21,625 bases of DNA, from positions 1 to 21,625 of IMG/VR virus record IMGVR_UViG_3300043353_000012. The stretch is one strand, 5' to 3'. Every line of letters begins with the position of its first letter. Within the stretch, counting starts at the first letter, position 1. Below the pieces are notes generated by a model, which worked only from the letters and a program-made list of their open reading frames with translations, searched no databases and was not told the DNA's origin. This document shows positions 6,429 through 13,388 of this stretch, piece by piece. The stretch comes from a virus. The translations under genes and the position numbers were made by a program.

Positions 6429-6683
6429 ATGTTGCTGGTGGCTGATCGCACCCGCGACGTCGACGTGATCGCGGCGATCGTCGACCATGTGCTGACCGAA
6501 AATCCCGATGCCACGCTGCTCGAGATCGAGATGTGCCTGCGCGACGGCGCTGGCCACAGTTACCTGATCGCGAACGGTCCGAAAATCGTGATCGGCATGC
6601 CGACGATGCTGGCCGAACTGGCAATCGCCGGCATTACGCCGGAACAGAACCGGGCCGCGCTCGCGGCCGCCACCAAGGAATAG
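6429..6683 (+). CDS. Hypothetical protein upstream of the capsid gene, 84 aa
   Basis: A start at ATG 6429 is supported by AAGGA (6414-6418) 10 bases upstream. An in-frame GTG at 6405 would give 92 aa but lacks a ribosome binding site and overlaps the inverted repeat. The product is an acidic, mixed alpha/beta small protein with one cysteine and a segment AGHSYLIANGPKIVIGMPTM. I do not recognise it. It ends 4 bases before the ATG of the protease-capsid gene, whose ribosome binding site (AAGGAA) lies within its final codons, so the two are probably coupled. A head-assembly accessory role is possible from position only. Confidence 0.6.
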   Translation: MLLVADRTRDVDVIAAIVDHVLTENPDATLLEIEMCLRDGAGHSYLIANGPKIVIGMPTMLAELAIAGITPEQNRAALAAATKE

Positions 6684-6687
6684 CAAC

Positions 6688-8586
6688 ATGCGCTATGCCG
6701 TCAAATCGGCGCCGCCTCCGGGTGTCGAGCCGCTGCAATTCGTCATGTCCGATGGTTCGATCGACCGCATGGGCGACGTGATCGAGCCGGGCGGCTGGCA
6801 ACTGACGAATTTCAAAACCCACCCGATCGCGCTGTTCAATCACGACAAAGATCAGATCATCGGCAAGTGGGTCGACGTTCGCGTCGAGGGCACCAAGCTG
6901 CTCGGCCGACTCGAGCTCGCCGCAGCCGGGACGTCGCCGCTGGTCGACACAGTGCGGGCGCTGGTCGATCAGAACATTCTGCGCGCGGTGTCGGTTGGTT
7001 TCCGACCGCTCGAGCAAAAGCCGCTCAACGAGGATGCCGACAAATATTTCGGTCCGTTCAAATTCATCAAATCCGAATTGCTCGAGTGCTCGCTGGTGGC
7101 GGTTCCCGCCAACCCGAACGCGCTCGCCACCGCAAAGTCGCTCGGTCTGTCCGGCGACTTCCTGTCCGAGGTGTTCCGCAAGACCGCGGGACCGACACCA
7201 CGGCCAGTTCCCGCCGCGCCTGGCAAATCTCTCGTGCCACAGGCAACGAAAATGAAAACCCTCTCCGAGCGCATCGAGAATGCGCAACAGAACCTCGTTT
7301 CCCTACGCGACCAACTGACCGGCATCACCAACGCCAGCGAAGAACCGGACGAAACCGCGCAGGCGCAAATCGACGAACTGACCGCGCAGATCGAGGCGCA
7401 ACAGAAATCGCTCGACGCGCTGGTCAAGGCGGAAGGCGGCCTTGCCGCGCGCACCTCGCCGCCGGCGCCGGCGGTGCAGCGACGTCAGATCGACGTCGTC
7501 GGCAAGAAATGCGAACCGCGCGACCATATCGTGCGGGCGATGGCGGTGCATTTCGTTGCCAAGATGACCGGCGCGCCGATCGATCACGTTTTGCGCGAAC
7601 GTTATCCCGGCGATGAAGGCACCGGCATTGTGCTGCGCGCCGCGGTGGCGCCGGCGCAAACTACGGTTGCCGGTTGGGCGGCCGAACTGGTCGGAACCGC
7701 AATTGCGGATTTTCTCAACCAGATGCCGATTATGGCGATCTATCCCAAGCTCGCCGGCAAGGGGCCGCGCTTCACGTTCGGCCGCAATGGCGTCATCAAG
7801 GTGCCGGGGCGCTCGGCCACGCCGAAAATCAATGGCTCGTTTGTCGGCGAGGGCCAGCCGATCCCGGTGCGCAAGCTCGGGCTGTCGGCCATCACACTGA
7901 CGCCGAAAAAGATGGCGGTCATCTCGGAATTCACGCGCGAGATGGGCTTGCACTCGACGCCGGCGATCGAGGGCGTGATCCGCCAGGCGATCAATGAGGA
8001 CACCGCCGAAGCGATCGACACCGTGTTGATCGACAACAACCCGGCAACTGTGATCCGGCCGGCCGGCCTGATTAACGGCCTGGTCGCGATCGGCGTGTCG
8101 GCGGCACCGACCCGGTTCGAAAAGATCGCCGCCGATATCCAGGCCTTGATGGCGCCGATCATCGCCGCGCGCGGCGGTCGCGACCTGGTGCTGTTGTGCA
8201 ACCCGGCGCAAAGCCTGGCGATGGATTGGGCGGTGACACCGGCGGGCACGTTCGTGTTCGCCGACAATGGTGCGCCTGGCATGCGCGGGCTTACGGTGGT
8301 GTCGTCGACCGTCGTGCCGGCGGCCACACTGATCATGCTTGATGCCGCGGATTTCGCATCGGTGACCGGCGACACGCCGGAATTCGACGTCAGCGACGTG
8401 GCGACGATCCATGAGGAAGACACCACACCGCTGCCGATCGGCACCGCCGGCGCACCGGCAACCGTCGCCGCACCGGCTCGCTCGCTGTGGCAGACGGCGT
8501 CGATCGGCATCCGCATGCTGCTCGATATGAACTGGTCGATGCGGCGCACGGGCATGGTGACGTTCATGACCGGCGTCACCTGGTAG
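6688..8586 (+). CDS. Fused HK97-family prohead protease and major capsid protein
   Basis: One uninterrupted 632-aa frame contains both proteins. Residues 1-160 are a peptidase S78-type prohead protease, with His52 in FNHDK, Ser102 in AVSVGF, and LLECSLVAVPANPNA at 131-145. A Pro/Ala-rich linker (165-187) leads to a helical coiled-coil-like stretch (189-250) resembling the HK97 delta (scaffold) domain. From about 265 to the end lies an HK97-fold major capsid protein. In HK97 these are separate genes, and the protease trims the delta domain after assembly. Here the protease would be covalently attached to every capsid subunit. The ATG at 7252 (residue 189) begins exactly at the delta-like domain and could serve as an internal start for free capsid subunits. 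Confidence 0.9.
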   Translation: MRYAVKSAPPPGVEPLQFVMSDGSIDRMGDVIEPGGWQLTNFKTHPIALFNHDKDQIIGKWVDVRVEGTKLLGRLELAAAGTSPLVDTVRALVDQNILRAVSVGFRPLEQKPLNEDADKYFGPFKFIKSELLECSLVAVPANPNALATAKSLGLSGDFLSEVFRKTAGPTPRPVPAAPGKSLVPQATKMKTLSERIENAQQNLVSLRDQLTGITNASEEPDETAQAQIDELTAQIEAQQKSLDALVKAEGGLAARTSPPAPAVQRRQIDVVGKKCEPRDHIVRAMAVHFVAKMTGAPIDHVLRERYPGDEGTGIVLRAAVAPAQTTVAGWAAELVGTAIADFLNQMPIMAIYPKLAGKGPRFTFGRNGVIKVPGRSATPKINGSFVGEGQPIPVRKLGLSAITLTPKKMAVISEFTREMGLHSTPAIEGVIRQAINEDTAEAIDTVLIDNNPATVIRPAGLINGLVAIGVSAAPTRFEKIAADIQALMAPIIAARGGRDLVLLCNPAQSLAMDWAVTPAGTFVFADNGAPGMRGLTVVSSTVVPAATLIMLDAADFASVTGDTPEFDVSDVATIHEEDTTPLPIGTAGAPATVAAPARSLWQTASIGIRMLLDMNWSMRRTGMVTFMTGVTW

Positions 8587-8606
8587 CGAAACCCGCCGGG
8601 TTGCGT

Positions 8607-8632
8607 GGTTGCGCAACTCGGCAACCTCTTTT
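8607..8632 (+). terminator. Weak intrinsic terminator or attenuator after the capsid gene
   Basis: GGTTGC (8607-8612) pairs with GCAACC (8621-8626) around an 8-base loop and is followed by TCTTTT. Just upstream, AACCC-GCC-GGGTT (8590-8602) forms a second small stem, and GTTGCGCAAC (8608-8617) is an alternative palindrome. The stem has only six pairs, so partial termination is the most that can be argued. It would lower expression of downstream genes relative to the abundant capsid protein. Confidence 0.35.
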
Positions 8633-8650
8633 GATGAAGGGAAAAGGGAC

Positions 8651-9364
8651 ATGACCGACCACGACGACAAGAAGCCCGGCGGCACACCGCTCGGCGCCGC
8701 ACGGCCAGGTGAAGGCGTGCACAAGCTCGGCGAGAAGCACGTCGACACGCGCCAGCATCCCGCCGCCGGCCAGGAAACCAACGCCAGGCACGACGACGAT
8801 AAGAAACCCGACACGCACCAGGGCGAACATGTGTCGACGTTTTCGCCGGAACAGTTGGCGACGCCGGCGCCGAACCTGGCCGGAAGCCGGCAGATGTACA
8901 TCATCGTCGGGCCATATAAGGGCTCGGTGCTGACCATGCCCGACGCCGAGGCGGAAGACGCTAAGGATAGCCATTGGGCGGTCGAGATGGACACCGTCGC
9001 GCCACCGTTCGACGCCGACAAGCCGCCCGAGCATGACCACGAACTATCAGAGGAAGATCGCGCCTATGCGGTCGAGGCCGCCGACGCCTGGGCGGCCAAA
9101 GTCAACGAGCCGCCCGACGAACCGCCGCCCGAGGGTGACGAAACCGAGGCGCAGCGCGAGGCACGCGAAAAGCGCAACGCCGACCGCAAGGCCGACCATG
9201 ACCGCCGCACCGCCGAACACGGCCGCCGCAAGGCAATGCATCCTGGCCGGCAACCAGGCGCCGGCTATGAAACGCGAACGGCCGACCATGATCCCGACGG
9301 CCGGCCGCCGAGCCGCAACCAGCCGACACCGGAGCCGCATAAGCCGGAACCGACAAAGAAGTGA
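8651..9364 (+). CDS. Charged, largely disordered protein between capsid and portal
   Basis: The 237-aa product starts at ATG 8651, which has a strong purine-rich ribosome binding site (GGGAAAAGGGA). A TTG at 8609 is the alternative but lies in the terminator-like stem. The sequence is very hydrophilic, rich in Asp, Glu, His, Lys, Arg and Pro, and mostly of low complexity, with repeated units such as HDDKKP. A short ordered segment (about 80-120, RQMYIIVGPYKGSVLTMPDA) could be a small beta domain. No family is recognised. Between capsid and portal it may be a head accessory or decoration protein, but that is positional inference. Its stop overlaps the portal start by 4 bases (GTGA). Confidence 0.65.
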   Translation: MTDHDDKKPGGTPLGAARPGEGVHKLGEKHVDTRQHPAAGQETNARHDDDKKPDTHQGEHVSTFSPEQLATPAPNLAGSRQMYIIVGPYKGSVLTMPDAEAEDAKDSHWAVEMDTVAPPFDADKPPEHDHELSEEDRAYAVEAADAWAAKVNEPPDEPPPEGDETEAQREAREKRNADRKADHDRRTAEHGRRKAMHPGRQPGAGYETRTADHDPDGRPPSRNQPTPEPHKPEPTKK

Positions 9365-11157
9365 GCCTGGTTTCGCGCATGATGGGCGCCTTTCGCGGCA
9401 AGGCTGCGGAAGGCGAATACCGGCCGGGACCGTATTTGCTCAACGACGGCGGCTGGCTGCCGGCCTCATGGGGCAAGTTCGCGAATTTCTGGCAAATGGG
9501 CTACGACCCGGTGCCGTTCGGGGCCGGCTCGGCAATGGTTGAGGCGTGCGTGTCGGCCTATGCGCAAACGCTGGCCATGTGCCAGATGAACCACTGGCGC
9601 GACCTCGGCAATGGTGGCCGCGACCGGGTAACGAATTCGGCGCTGTCGCGGGTAATGCGGGCGCCGAACGATTACCAGACCTCGAGCGATTTCATTCTCA
9701 ACGCGGTGCGCTCGCTGTACCTCGATGGCAACGCCTATGCGCTGGCGCTGCGCAACGATCGTTTCGAGATTGCGTCGCTGCACCTGATGCACCCGAACCG
9801 GTGTCGCGCCCAAACGTACGGCGGCGAGATTTATTACTCGCTCGGCGGCAATGGCGTGATCGACAGCCGCCTGGAAGTGCTCGAGCTCGGTCAATTGTCG
9901 GCGGTGCCGGCGCGCGACGTGTTTCATGTGAAACTGCAGACGCCGCGCGATATCCTCAAAGGCGAAACGCCGCTGACGGCTGCCGCATTGGCGATCGCCG
10001 CCAATAACGCCATGATGACGCAGGCGATCGCGTTCTATGGCAACCAGTCGCGGCCGTCGGGTGTGCTGCAGACCGACATGGTGCTGACGCCGGCGCAGGT
10101 GACGGAATTGCGCAGCCGGTGGGATGACCAAGCGCGCGGGCTCGCCGCCGGCGGCACGCCGATCCTGACCTCGGGCCTGAAATTCGAGCCGATCACGGTG
10201 AGCCAGGCCGACGCGCAATTCGCCGAGGCGATGAAACTCTCCGACCAGCAAATCGCCGAGGTGTTCCGGGTGCCGCTCGCCATCATCGGCTCGGAAGCGC
10301 AGCCGATGGGCTCGACCGAGGCGCTGATGGCGTTCTGGATCGGTGGCGGCCTCGGCTTTGCGCTGAACCAGGTCGAGCTCGCGATCGACCGGCTGTTTGG
10401 TCTCGCCAAGATCGACGGCGAGTATTCAGAATTCGATACCTCGATCTTGCTGCGCTCGGCGTTCCAGCAACGCATCGAGGGCCTGGCGCGGGCGGTGCAG
10501 GGCGGTATCTACTCGCCGAACGAGGCGCGCGCGCTCGAGGGCCTGCCGGCGGCCAAGGATGGCAACGAGCCCCGGGTGCAGCAACAGGTGGTTCCGCTCT
10601 CGGCCTGGGATAAGCAACCGCCGGCGCCGGTCGCGTCGCCGGCACCGCCGCCGACCGATCCCGGCGCCAACGATGCCACCGCCGGCAAGGCGCTGCTGGC
10701 GACCACAGCGGCCGTCATGGTGCGCGTGCTCGAGCGGCTCGACGACTACGGCAACGTGATCAAGTTCCCGACGCCGGTGCCGGGACCGCCAGGACCGCCG
10801 GGCGAGCGCGGCGAGGCCGGCCGCGACGGTCGTGACGGGCTGCCAGGGGAAAAGGGCGAACGGGGCGACCCTGGCGAAAGGGGCCCGGACGGGGCAGCCG
10901 GCGTCGCTGGTATGCCCGGCGAACGCGGGGCGCCTGGTGAGCCAGCCTATGCGGGGCAAGCCTGTGGGTTATGGACTGCGGCGGCAAACTACCGGGGAAT
11001 GGACGTGGTCGCCTGGAACGGTTCCGAATGGCGCGCCAGGTGCGAGAACCCGCAAGGCGAACCCGGCAAAAGCGATGACTGGTACCTCGGCGCCAAGGGA
11101 TCGCGCGGCAAGCCGGGCGAACGCGGGCCGCCAGGTCCGGCAGCGGTGACGGCATGA
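9361..11157 (+). CDS. HK97-family portal protein with collagen-like C-terminal tail
   Basis: Residues 1-415 are a typical HK97 portal, the dodecameric ring through which DNA enters the head. Visible family features include the N-terminal segment with ACVSAYAQTLA, LYLDGNAYAL, VFHVKLQTPRD, KGETPLTAAA, and IAEVFRVPLAIIG. After a Pro/Ala linker (418-440) come 18 perfect Gly-X-Y triplets (475-528), then a compact Trp/Tyr-rich module (529-576, NYRGMDVVAWNGSEW), and about six more triplets (577-594). Collagen-like repeats normally form trimers and are usual in tail fibres, not portals. The start is GTG 9361, overlapping the previous stop by 4 bases. The frame is continuous across the junction, so this is a true fusion unless the assembly is wrong. 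Confidence 0.9.
   Translation: MSLVSRMMGAFRGKAAEGEYRPGPYLLNDGGWLPASWGKFANFWQMGYDPVPFGAGSAMVEACVSAYAQTLAMCQMNHWRDLGNGGRDRVTNSALSRVMRAPNDYQTSSDFILNAVRSLYLDGNAYALALRNDRFEIASLHLMHPNRCRAQTYGGEIYYSLGGNGVIDSRLEVLELGQLSAVPARDVFHVKLQTPRDILKGETPLTAAALAIAANNAMMTQAIAFYGNQSRPSGVLQTDMVLTPAQVTELRSRWDDQARGLAAGGTPILTSGLKFEPITVSQADAQFAEAMKLSDQQIAEVFRVPLAIIGSEAQPMGSTEALMAFWIGGGLGFALNQVELAIDRLFGLAKIDGEYSEFDTSILLRSAFQQRIEGLARAVQGGIYSPNEARALEGLPAAKDGNEPRVQQQVVPLSAWDKQPPAPVASPAPPPTDPGANDATAGKALLATTAAVMVRVLERLDDYGNVIKFPTPVPGPPGPPGERGEAGRDGRDGLPGEKGERGDPGERGPDGAAGVAGMPGERGAPGEPAYAGQACGLWTAAANYRGMDVVAWNGSEWRARCENPQGEPGKSDDWYLGAKGSRGKPGERGPPGPAAVTA
10783..10944 (+). repeat. Collagen-like Gly-X-Y repeat, 18 triplets
   Basis: Every third codon encodes glycine across residues 475-528 of the portal product, with many Pro at X or Y and charged GER, GEK, GDP and GPP triplets. 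The regularity is perfect over 54 codons. A second run of about six triplets follows at 11089-11142, after a 48-residue spacer module. Confidence 0.9.
11089..11142 (+). repeat. Second collagen-like run, about six triplets
   Basis: GAK, GSR, GKP, GER, GPP and GPA triplets close the portal product (residues 577-594). The run is separated from the first by a small Trp-containing module of a type often found between collagen repeats in bacterial and phage fibre proteins. Confidence 0.8.
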
Positions 11158-11176
11158 TTATCGCGAGGGCGAAATC

Positions 11177-11713
11177 GTGAGTTCAATCAACAAAACCGAC
11201 CTCGACATCACGACGCTGCCGGCTGCGCTGTTGCCGCTGGCGAAGTCGCACCTGCGCGTCGACGGCACCTTTGACGACGCTTACATCACCTCGGCGATCG
11301 CGCGCGGTATCTCCTGGTTTGAGCGGGTGACGAACGTGTCGGTTAACCCGGTGACCTGGCTATGGTCGCCGGATCGTTTCGTCGACGGCCTGGCGCCGGT
11401 GCCGGTGTCGCCGGTGGATACGTTCACGGTCGACGCCGGCGGCGACGTCTCGGCCGACTATTCCATTGTGACCCTGTCGACCTATGGCGTCGGCATCTAT
11501 GCGTTATCCGGGGCCTATGTGGCTGGTATGGTGGTGACCATACCGACCGGATATGCCGATGCCACAGCGCTCGATCCTGGCATTCTCGACGCGGTGCTGC
11601 GCTACACCGCGCATCTCTACGAGAACCGCGAAATTCTGGTGATGGGATCGGATGCCACAACGCCCGGCTGGATGACCGACACCATCAGCACCTATTGGAT
11701 GCCGAGGGTTTGA
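11177..11713 (+). CDS. Head-tail connector protein (gp6 / phiE125 gp8-like)
   Basis: The 178-aa product has the usual layout of the connector family: an N-terminal helix with LPLAKSHLRVDGTFDDAYI, a Trp-containing second helix (GISWFERVTNV), a beta-rich middle, and a C-terminal helix with LDAVLRYTAHLYENRE. These proteins form the ring below the portal (adaptor), linking head and tail. The start is GTG 11177 with GAGGG upstream. The stop overlaps the next start (TGATG). The position right after the portal is the standard one. Confidence 0.85.
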   Translation: MSSINKTDLDITTLPAALLPLAKSHLRVDGTFDDAYITSAIARGISWFERVTNVSVNPVTWLWSPDRFVDGLAPVPVSPVDTFTVDAGGDVSADYSIVTLSTYGVGIYALSGAYVAGMVVTIPTGYADATALDPGILDAVLRYTAHLYENREILVMGSDATTPGWMTDTISTYWMPRV

Positions 11714-11934
11714 TGCGAACCGTCGAGCTGTTCCGCGATTTCGACTACCGTCTGCACCCGCGCCGCATGGTGCGGTTTCAGGGCGGTGTCATCTATGCCC
11801 GCGTGCTCGAGGCGGCCGCACAGGCGATCGAGCACAACGGCGCCGGCCGTATCATCGCCCCCGATGCGGCCGGCACTTATTCCACCCGCGATCTGACCGA
11901 CGCCAGCCATGCCTTCAGGCCTCGCAAGCGTTAG
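11713..11934 (+). CDS. Small hypothetical neck-region protein, 73 aa
   Basis: The ATG at 11713 overlaps the preceding stop by one base and has GAGG at 11704-11707. The product is basic (MRTVELFRDFDYRLHPRRMV at the start, RPRKR at the end) and has no cysteine or membrane segment. Its last 26 bases overlap the head-closure gene. Small basic proteins at this position recur in alphaproteobacterial HK97-like phages, but I know of no function. The tight overlaps on both sides are the main reason to believe that it is translated. Confidence 0.65.
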   Translation: MRTVELFRDFDYRLHPRRMVRFQGGVIYARVLEAAAQAIEHNGAGRIIAPDAAGTYSTRDLTDASHAFRPRKR

Positions 11935-12280
11935 CGGCGCGGGTGACCTGCGCTATCGGGTGACATTCGCCGAGCGCGACAGCGTCGAGGATGAATATGG
12001 CAACGTCACCACCGGCTGGATCGATCGCTTCACGGTGTCGGCCAACATCATCGCCAAGCTCGGCGGCGAGGCGGTCGATGCGGCGCGGCTGGCCGGCCGG
12101 CAGCCGGTCATCATTCGGGTGCGCAAGTCGCCGGATACGTCGCTGGTGACAACCGACTGGAAAGCCACCGACCAGGCCGGCCACGAATACAACATCCGGA
12201 CCGCTGTCGACCCCCTCGTCGGCGACAGCCAGCACGGGTTCTGGATCGAGATGTTCGCGGAAACCGGCGTCGCGGTATGA
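11909..12280 (+). CDS. Head-tail joining / head closure protein
   Basis: This 123-aa protein matches the phage head-tail adaptor (head closure, SPP1 gp16-like) family: an opening GDLRYRVTFAERDSVEDEYGN, a central beta barrel (VSANIIAKLGGEAVDAARLAGRQPV), and the end motif YNIRTAVDPLVGDSQHGFWIEM. Such proteins seal the DNA-filled head and form the docking ring for the tail. The ATG at 11909 lies inside the preceding gene. The stop overlaps the next ATG by 4 bases (ATGA). Gene order (connector, small gene, closure, tail terminator) supports the call. Confidence 0.85.
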   Translation: MPSGLASVSGAGDLRYRVTFAERDSVEDEYGNVTTGWIDRFTVSANIIAKLGGEAVDAARLAGRQPVIIRVRKSPDTSLVTTDWKATDQAGHEYNIRTAVDPLVGDSQHGFWIEMFAETGVAV

Positions 12281-12465
12281 CCACGAAAGAACTTGCCGCG
12301 CAGGTGATCGAGCAATTGCGCGGCACGCCGTTCGTGCTGGCGCTGATCGTGATCAACTGCATCGCGCTGGCCGGCTTTGCCTTCACGCTGCACGAGGTGA
12401 GTAAGGGTAATTCGCGCCGCGACGCCATGATCCAGGCGTGCATTGAAAGATCATCCAGGCCGTGA
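12277..12465 (+). CDS. Small single-pass membrane protein, 62 aa
   Basis: The start overlaps the head-closure stop (ATGA) and the stop overlaps the next gene (GTGA), so it is a coupled gene in the neck operon. Residues about 19-38 (FVLALIVINCIALAGFAFTL) form one clear transmembrane helix between short, charged, soluble ends with a cysteine at residue 55. Structural neck genes have no obvious need for a membrane protein. It might be a holin-like or inhibitory membrane protein, or an anchor for assembly. Nothing decides this from sequence. Similar small TM proteins seem to recur at this place in rhizobial phages (from memory, not checked). Confidence 0.7.
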   Translation: MTTKELAAQVIEQLRGTPFVLALIVINCIALAGFAFTLHEVSKGNSRRDAMIQACIERSSRP

Positions 12466-12875
12466 GCTATGCCGACCCGTCGCTGGAATTGCAAAAGGCA
12501 ATCGTGGCCACGCTCAAGGCCGACGCCGGCGTCAACGCCATCGTGGCCGGCCGCATCTATGACGCGGTGCCGGGCAGTGCGGTCAAGCCGTACATCTCGT
12601 TTGGTGCGTTCCAGTTATTGCCCGAACATGGTGACTGCCTCGACGGCGGCGAGGCGTTTGTCACGCTCGACGCCTGGGCCGCCGGTCCCGATACCGTGCA
12701 GGTGAAACTGCTCGGCACCGCGGTGGCCAGGGCGCTCGACATGGCCGCCATCGCTCTCGATGCGCCGCAGCGGTTGGTCGAAATGTCGATCGAGCAAACC
12801 CAGTACATGCGCGACCCTGACGGCATTACCGCACACGGTGTCATCACCGTGCACGCATGGACTGAACCAACCTAG
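12462..12875 (+). CDS. Tail terminator / completion protein (DUF3168-like)
   Basis: The 137-aa product matches the DUF3168 tail-completion family: LELQKAIVATLKADAGVNAIVAGRIYDAVP at the N terminus, a central KPYISFGAFQLLP, and a C-terminal DPDGITAHGVITVHAWTE. These proteins cap the tail tube and join it to the neck. The start is GTG 12462, overlapping the TM-protein stop by 4 bases. A strong terminator follows the gene. Confidence 0.82.
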   Translation: MSYADPSLELQKAIVATLKADAGVNAIVAGRIYDAVPGSAVKPYISFGAFQLLPEHGDCLDGGEAFVTLDAWAAGPDTVQVKLLGTAVARALDMAAIALDAPQRLVEMSIEQTQYMRDPDGITAHGVITVHAWTEPT

Positions 12876-12902
12876 CAAGCCGCAGCACCTCGAAACCTTC
12901 TC

Positions 12903-12934
12903 AACCCCTGCCGGGAAACTTGGTGGGGGTTTTT
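12903..12934 (+). terminator. Intrinsic terminator before the tail tube gene
   Basis: AACCCC (12903-12908) plus CC (12911-12912) pairs with GG (12922-12923) plus GGGGTT (12926-12931), leaving a small internal mismatch and an apical loop GGGAAACTT. Five T residues run from 12930 to 12934. It lies in the 75-base gap between the tail terminator and tail tube genes. No clear promoter is visible after it, so it probably allows read-through. Confidence 0.75.
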
Positions 12935-12950
12935 GCATGGAGCAATGACA

Positions 12951-13388
12951 ATGGCACAAGCGACGACCTATCCGTTCTCGAAATTCATGGTGAAGGTTGG
13001 CGATGGCGGTTCGCCGGAAATCTTCACCGATCCGTGCGGCCTGACGACCAAGGGTTTCACCCGAACCGCCAACCTCAACGACACCAACGTGCCGGACTGT
13101 GACGACCCCGACGCGCCATCCTGGCTCGGCCGCGACGTTGTCAGCTACCAGGGTGCGATCGCCGGTTCGGGCGTGGTGGCGCAGGAAAGCTATTCGACCT
13201 GGGAAGACTGGTGGAACGCCGGCGAGACCCGCAACGTCAGGATCGAGCTCGGCACACCGGTGGAATTCGCCTGGATCATGCCGGCTAAATTGCAGGAACT
13301 CGCAATCACCGCCGACCGCGGCCAGAAAGTCGACATGACAGTTGCGATCGTTTCCGACGGCGCCGTGGTTCCGGAGATCATTCCGTAA
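12951..13388 (+). CDS. Phage tail tube (major tail) protein
   Basis: The 145-aa product is a tail tube protein of the family common in alphaproteobacterial siphoviruses and gene transfer agents: FSKFMVKVGDG, then GLTTKGFTRTANLNDTNVPD, CDDPDAPSWLGRDVVS, and a C-terminal FAWIMPAKLQEL segment. It polymerises into the tail tube around the tape measure. ATG 12951 is chosen because GGAG (12939-12942) lies 8 bases before it; an ATG at 12945 is too close. The stop TAATG overlaps the next start by one base. A terminator precedes the gene. Confidence 0.88.
   Translation: MAQATTYPFSKFMVKVGDGGSPEIFTDPCGLTTKGFTRTANLNDTNVPDCDDPDAPSWLGRDVVSYQGAIAGSGVVAQESYSTWEDWWNAGETRNVRIELGTPVEFAWIMPAKLQELAITADRGQKVDMTVAIVSDGAVVPEIIP

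Noticed and set aside
6054-6689. 211-codon version of the minus-strand secreted protein
   Set aside because: The extra N terminus overlaps a + strand gene antisense and would bury a clear signal peptide that starts at 6353.
8609-8650. TTG start extending the disordered protein by 14 residues
   Set aside because: The start lies in a hairpin, and the ATG at 8651 has a strong ribosome binding site.
7303-9021. 572-codon minus-strand ORF opposite the capsid gene
   Set aside because: It is a shadow frame, very rich in Arg, His and Asp, and it crosses two clear + strand genes.
10783-11142. Minisatellite or assembly-collapsed tandem repeat
   Set aside because: DNA units vary while Gly-X-Y is strictly kept, so selection is on the protein and not on a DNA repeat.
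11362-11934. 190-codon ORF covering the connector and the 73-aa gene
   Set aside because: The first 117 codons are a shadow of the connector gene. The ATG at 11713 with ribosome binding site and overlap is the real start.
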